Shown piece after piece: positions 59,813 through 64,000 of a stretch of DNA of 64,000 bases. The stretch covers positions 21,384,595 to 21,448,594 of the forward strand of contig NC_059374.1 in the NCBI RefSeq assembly GCF_019703515.2, written 5' to 3'. The notes below the pieces were generated by a model. That model did no database searches. It was not told the origin of the DNA and worked only from the letters and a program-made list of their open reading frames with translations. The translations under genes and the position numbers were made by a program. The first letter of the stretch is position 1. Each line of letters begins with the position of its first letter. This DNA comes from Myxocyprinus asiaticus. Lineage: Eukaryota; Chordata; Actinopteri; Cypriniformes; Catostomidae.

Positions 59813-61095
59813 TGTCATGTATAAGTGATGCAGGTTTATCCACCGATACAACAGAAAAAGAGCTTTTGCCGTCAATCATTGTGTGTTTAAGTTTGGCTTC
59901 TTCCATATTTTGTTTCCCACTTGAATGTGTGACATGTCGTAGTAATGAATGCCTAACTCTGAGGTACGAGCTTCCCAGGTCCACTTGAAGGCAGCATAAC
60001 CCCTTACCCAAACCCTAAACCTAACCTAAACCTATTTTAATAGGAAAATAACTTTTGTACCATGGAAAACAAAACAAAAAAAGATTTAATTTGGAAGGAG
60101 ACGAGAGAAAGTTATTATAAAAGTTATTGATGAACATCAGTCATTCGTATTACATAAATAAATATGGTATGAGTAACCAAATCTGTTCACAGAAGTTTGC
60201 TTTCTTAAAATATAGTGTTGGATAGAAGGCTATTGAATCAATCTGATATTCTGTTGATGATTGGTTGGTCTCTATGGGTATAAATGTCGTACCTTTTTGT
60301 GCGAGCCAAGTTATATGATATCTTTGTTGTCATGAAGATGAAATCATGCATATGTTAATATTCTCTAGCAATTTCCTCATTTGTATCTCAAAGCTGATAG
60401 ATATCTTTAAAATTTGACACACAATGGCCACTGTCAAGCATGTTGGCAATCCAAATGGACCACCTGCCTCCTCTCTGAGTCCCAACCCTGTAATTGTGCA
60501 TCGATTTGACAGACAGCTACATTATGATTGTATGAAACAGAGCTAATCATGCTTTCCTGCCTCTTTCATCTGCACCAATGAATTCCATCCATAAAAAAAT
60601 TCAATGACATTTTGCTTCTGTAACACATGTTGAGGAAAGGTCTTCTGCATTTCCATCATTTTCCAGAGAGGAGCAAAACGCTTTTGGGTCTGCTCAGATG
60701 CAAAGCAGGTTATACAAGAAATTTTGCATACACTTGAAAGATCTTTTCAGCAACGTTCAATCTAGTAACCTCCTTCTTTTCAGCAAGTGACTGCAATCAC
60801 AGGCCTTGTGAAATAAAAGGCGTTATAAACGTCACTCCTCCAGCGCAGCCCGAACACGTTCATTATATTAAGCCTGTCTCCCTTTATATCTCTTCTCCCA
60901 AGAAATTTGTAGGCAATTAATTAAATTCCCATGTCCGTGCCTGGCAGTCATTAGTCTAATATCAGCTTTCAAGGGAACTCTCGGAGGCAGCAGTCGCTGT
61001 GCCAGGTCACATCACCAGAGAAGCAAACCTCAATAAAGCCCCTCGCTTCCCGTTCGCCCTCTACCGCTCTCCTCTTTTTATTGCCATTCATTTTC
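59813..61095. other. auts2 intron, unique sequence
   Basis: 60400-61095 is balanced in composition and free of recognised repeats; a candidate for conserved intron sequence. Confidence 0.4.
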
Positions 61096-61141
61096 CATCA
61101 GCAATATGATGCCACATAATGCTGGCATCATATTGCTGATG
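61096..61141. repeat. Perfect 19-bp inverted repeat with 8-nt loop
   Basis: catcagcaatatgatgcca is followed by cataatgc and then its exact complement tggcatcatattgctgatg. It is in a block without recognised transposons. Function unknown. Confidence 0.9.
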
Positions 61142-62280
61142 CTTGACTGATGTGGGGAGACAGAGCAATTTCCTGAGACACTTAACACCAGGTCACATGA
61201 GGTTGAAATACGATAGACAGATACAGCTATTCAGAGGTCGCTACTCAAGATGATGCCAACCCAGATGTTATGTCAATGGCTCGGGGTGAGGAAAACACTT
61301 TCTTTCCTTGATGGTTGAGGGTTCAGAGAGTCGTGCTTTGATTTTGAAGGACGCCAAAATTACACCTTGAGTGCGCTTTCAATTTGTTTAATGGAATGAG
61401 GTAAAAGAGAGACATCGTTTGAGTAGATATTCAAATACATTCATAACCGCCTCATAAAGGAGACTAAATATGGAAATTAACTTGGACTGCCAGATGTTTC
61501 TTCTATGTAATAGAAGTCATTAACATCACATATAGTAGGCTACTTGGTTTCCAAAGCACCTCACATTACACAGTGAAATATATTCCTTTTTACAAACGTG
61601 GTAACAGTGCATTACACACAGATAATGACTGTTATCCTATGGTCAGTGAGGCCCATTTCCCAGCACCTCTAACTACAAATGCAGCCCCGTTAGGCAATTA
61701 TAGAAGTCCGATTACTCCTCTGCTATCAGTCCAATCTCAGAGACCCTGGCATGGTGAAGAGCTAAAGGTAATTTTCCCCTGGGCCTGAAACAAGGTCATG
61801 AACTTGGCTATTAAAGGCATAACAGGTTTTGTCCGAGCAGTTTGCTGGATGCTTGAGTGACATGCAGTCGATATCCTCTGCTCTCTCTGGTCATCTCAAC
61901 TGTCAGCAGTCTTAAGTTAGAAAATGCTGCACTCAACAACTGATGACATCTGAAAATTACCCGGCCATAAAACATGATGAAAAACATTATTCATAAGTAC
62001 AAAGTTGAACCCTAAAATATAACATATATTTAAAAACAAATTATAATCGATAGGTTTTCAGAGGCTAAACTCTGTTTGTTTATCATAGTACCTTCATTGC
62101 TGTGAAAAATGGATGTGATATCATTGTTTCCCGCCACAAAAGGTTCAAGTACTTCGGATACTTCATTAGGCATCTCATGAAAGCGCAACAGCTCCGCCTG
62201 CTGTTCAAATGTATCTAACAGGTATCACATGACAGAGATTGAAACGCTACTTCGGGGACAGAAATAGTTTTACGTTCCCT
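61142..62280. other. auts2 intron, unique sequence
   Basis: Nothing recognised beyond short AT-rich runs. Confidence 0.4.
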
Positions 62281-62284
62281 CGCA

Positions 62285-62620
62285 CTTGTAAAACCATAGT
62301 AACCACAATGTTAACCATGGTTTTACTACAGTAACTATAGTTCAACTATAATTTTTGTAGTAAAACTACAGTAACCACAAAAATCATCATGGTTTTACGA
62401 CAGTAACTATACTTTAACCATGATAAAAGCTAAATAATAATAATAATCAACTATGGTAATAAAAATCGTAATCATTGTCAAAAAACATGTTTACTACAGT
62501 TTTATTATAGTAACATCATGGTTAATTTGTGGTACATGTACCATGACAAAAATATGGTTACTTCAGACATGGTTCCTACAGTTTTTACTATAGTGAAACT
62601 ATGGTTAATTTTCGGAAGGG
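62285..62620. repeat. ccatggttttactacagtaac-type repeat
   Basis: Many imperfect direct and inverted copies of catggttttacta / cagtaacta / ccatagtaacc, a common cyprinid MITE-like sequence. Borders are approximate. Confidence 0.6.
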
Positions 62621-62703
62621 GTAGCCTACATTTACATTCACTTTACAAAATGGACAACATATTTTTTGCATGGATTTATTAGCAGACATTTATTATTATT
62701 ATT

Positions 62704-63318
62704 TTAAAGGGATGGTTCAGCAAAAAATAAAAATTCTATCATAATTTACTCACCCTCATGCCCAGATGTGTGACCTTTTCTGCTGAACACAACCGGGGAT
62801 TTTTAGAAGAATATCTCAGCTCTGTAGGTCCATACAATGCAAGTGAATGGTGACCAAAACTTTGAAGATCCAAAAATCACATAAAGGCAGTTTAAAAGTG
62901 ATCCATACAACTCCAGTGGTTTAATATATGTCTTCAGAAGCTTTATGATAGGTGTGAGTGAGAAACAGATACATTTTTTACAATGAATCTCCACTTTCAG
63001 AATGTGAAAGTGAAAGTAGACATTTATAGTAATAAGGATTCAAATATTGATCCGTTTCTCACTCAAAGCGATGGCAATGCTTCAGAAGACATATCTGGAG
63101 TTGTATGGATCACTTTTATTTTGCCTTTATGTGATTTTTGGTGCTTCAAAAGGTCTGGTCACCATTCACTTGCATTGTATGGACCTACAGAGCTGAAATA
63201 TTCTTCTAAAAATCATCGTTTGTGTTCAGCAGAAAAAGAAAGTCATACACATCTGGGATGGCATGAGGGTGAGTAAATTATGAGACAAATTTAATTTTTG
63301 GGTGAACTATCCCTTTAA
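62704..63318. mobile_element. Palindromic MITE (agttcaccc family)
   Basis: TTAA at both ends. Left arm ttaaagggatggttcagc, right arm tttttgggtgaactatcccttt, and the gtccatacaatgcaagtgaa core mirrored on the right. Confidence 0.8.
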
Positions 63319-64000
63319 GCTACTTTAATACCACAACACATATCAATGATTGTCCGTATGTAAATAGAACTAAATTAGCAAATAAATCTGCTCTGTCACA
63401 ATTTTTGTCAATTCTCTTCTATTTGTTTTCACTTTGAGATCTTAGACTTATTACACAAACATTTTGCTTATAATTTTTGCCTTTCACCAAGTACGCCTCA
63501 GTGCTTCTAACATTTAGTCTTTCAAACTAATATTTTCTAGAAGACAAAATTTGAAGCCAAATCAAAATATTTTGTCACCACAGAGGAAGCAGTAATTTTA
63601 TCTGCAGACAGGAGAGAACAAAAAATTCTCTAGGGGCCATAATCATCATGTCAAGAATAGTGATGGTGATATAGGGAGAGGTACAGGGCTCTTGGGGATT
63701 TCGATATTAACATTGCCATCAGCACAATTCAACCACTAATGTTATTTCAGTTACCTCAGTTGCATCAAGAACGGAGCATACATGCAAAACCGTCGCTTAC
63801 GTGAACAGGCCTGATGAGAATAGTACCATGTCATTTCACAGGGATTTGGGAAGAAAAAGATACACAGCAATTCATCCCTTGAGGGCTTATCATAACTGGA
63901 TATTATGATGAAACCTCCTGCAATATGGTGTCTTCATTTTGTTTCCCTAGAAACACAAGATATTTGCTCGAAATCAAGCAAATGCAAAATTACGAGGACC
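63319..64000. other. auts2 intron, end of window
   Basis: Unique sequence, no gene or repeat recognised. Confidence 0.4.

Overview
The window looks like nuclear DNA of a teleost fish, most likely a cyprinid. It is AT-rich, has spliceosomal exons with GT/AG borders, and is crowded with DNA transposons, palindromic MITEs, tRNA-derived SINEs, a DIRS element, an L1 fragment and a Gmr1-like LTR retrotransposon of kinds familiar from carp-like fishes. The organism call is inference from repeat content. I see no bacterial genes, rRNA genes or CRISPR arrays.

One host gene is supported: an AUTS2-family gene on the minus strand. Eight consecutive exons lie between 9638 and 193 (9539-9638, 9225-9418, 9043-9087, 8111-8206, 796-867, 626-655, 452-523, 193-334). 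They encode the PPPPP / His-Gln-repeat / FDKYP / IPPM / [11 protein letters not shown] / HKLDFG core of AUTS2 in the right order, and the junctions that can be checked keep the reading frame. The most conserved blocks look like AUTS2 rather than its relatives FBRSL1 or FBRS, but the a/b paralogue cannot be fixed. The remaining 54 kb (about 9.7-64 kb) is best read as a giant 5' intron, since introns in the 5' half of AUTS2 genes are very large. No further exon was recognised there.

Repeat layout: (i) 1.18-7.77 kb is a four-level nest: a palindromic MITE split by a hAT element with an exact 8-bp target duplication; the hAT is split by a DIRS retrotransposon; SINEs sit in both the DIRS and the hAT. 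(ii) 10.3-11.7 kb is a MITE carrying a palindromic Tc1 derivative. (iii) 13.07-16.32 kb is a dead Sleeping Beauty/Tdr1-type Tc1 element containing a hAT that itself contains a SINE. (iv) 16.45-16.81 kb is a solo LTR with a 5-bp duplication. (v) 17.9-32.5 kb holds several MITEs, a small hAT with an 8-bp duplication, a foldback element inside a MITE, and a second palindromic Tc1 derivative. (vi) 34.3-40.1 kb holds a deleted Tc1 element and two MITEs. (vii) 41.66-47.96 kb is a Gmr1-like Ty3/Gypsy element with order gag-protease-integrase-RT-RNase H, flanked by LTRs and a 4-bp duplication. (viii) 49.4-51.9 kb is a 5'-truncated L1 beside a hAT-type zinc-finger exon. (ix) 53-64 kb holds a third palindromic Tc1 derivative, a nested hAT/Tc1-mariner/(TA)n block, another Tc1 fragment, a perfect 19-bp hairpin and another MITE.

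All transposon coding regions seen are broken by frameshifts, stops, deletions or nested insertions, so the block is mostly a fossil record. The best candidates for a second look are the Gmr1-like element with its SCAN-like capsid segment, the unevenly diverged auts2 exons, the family of Tc1 foldbacks, and the perfect hairpin near 61.1 kb. I did not find convincing evidence of a wholly new biological system.
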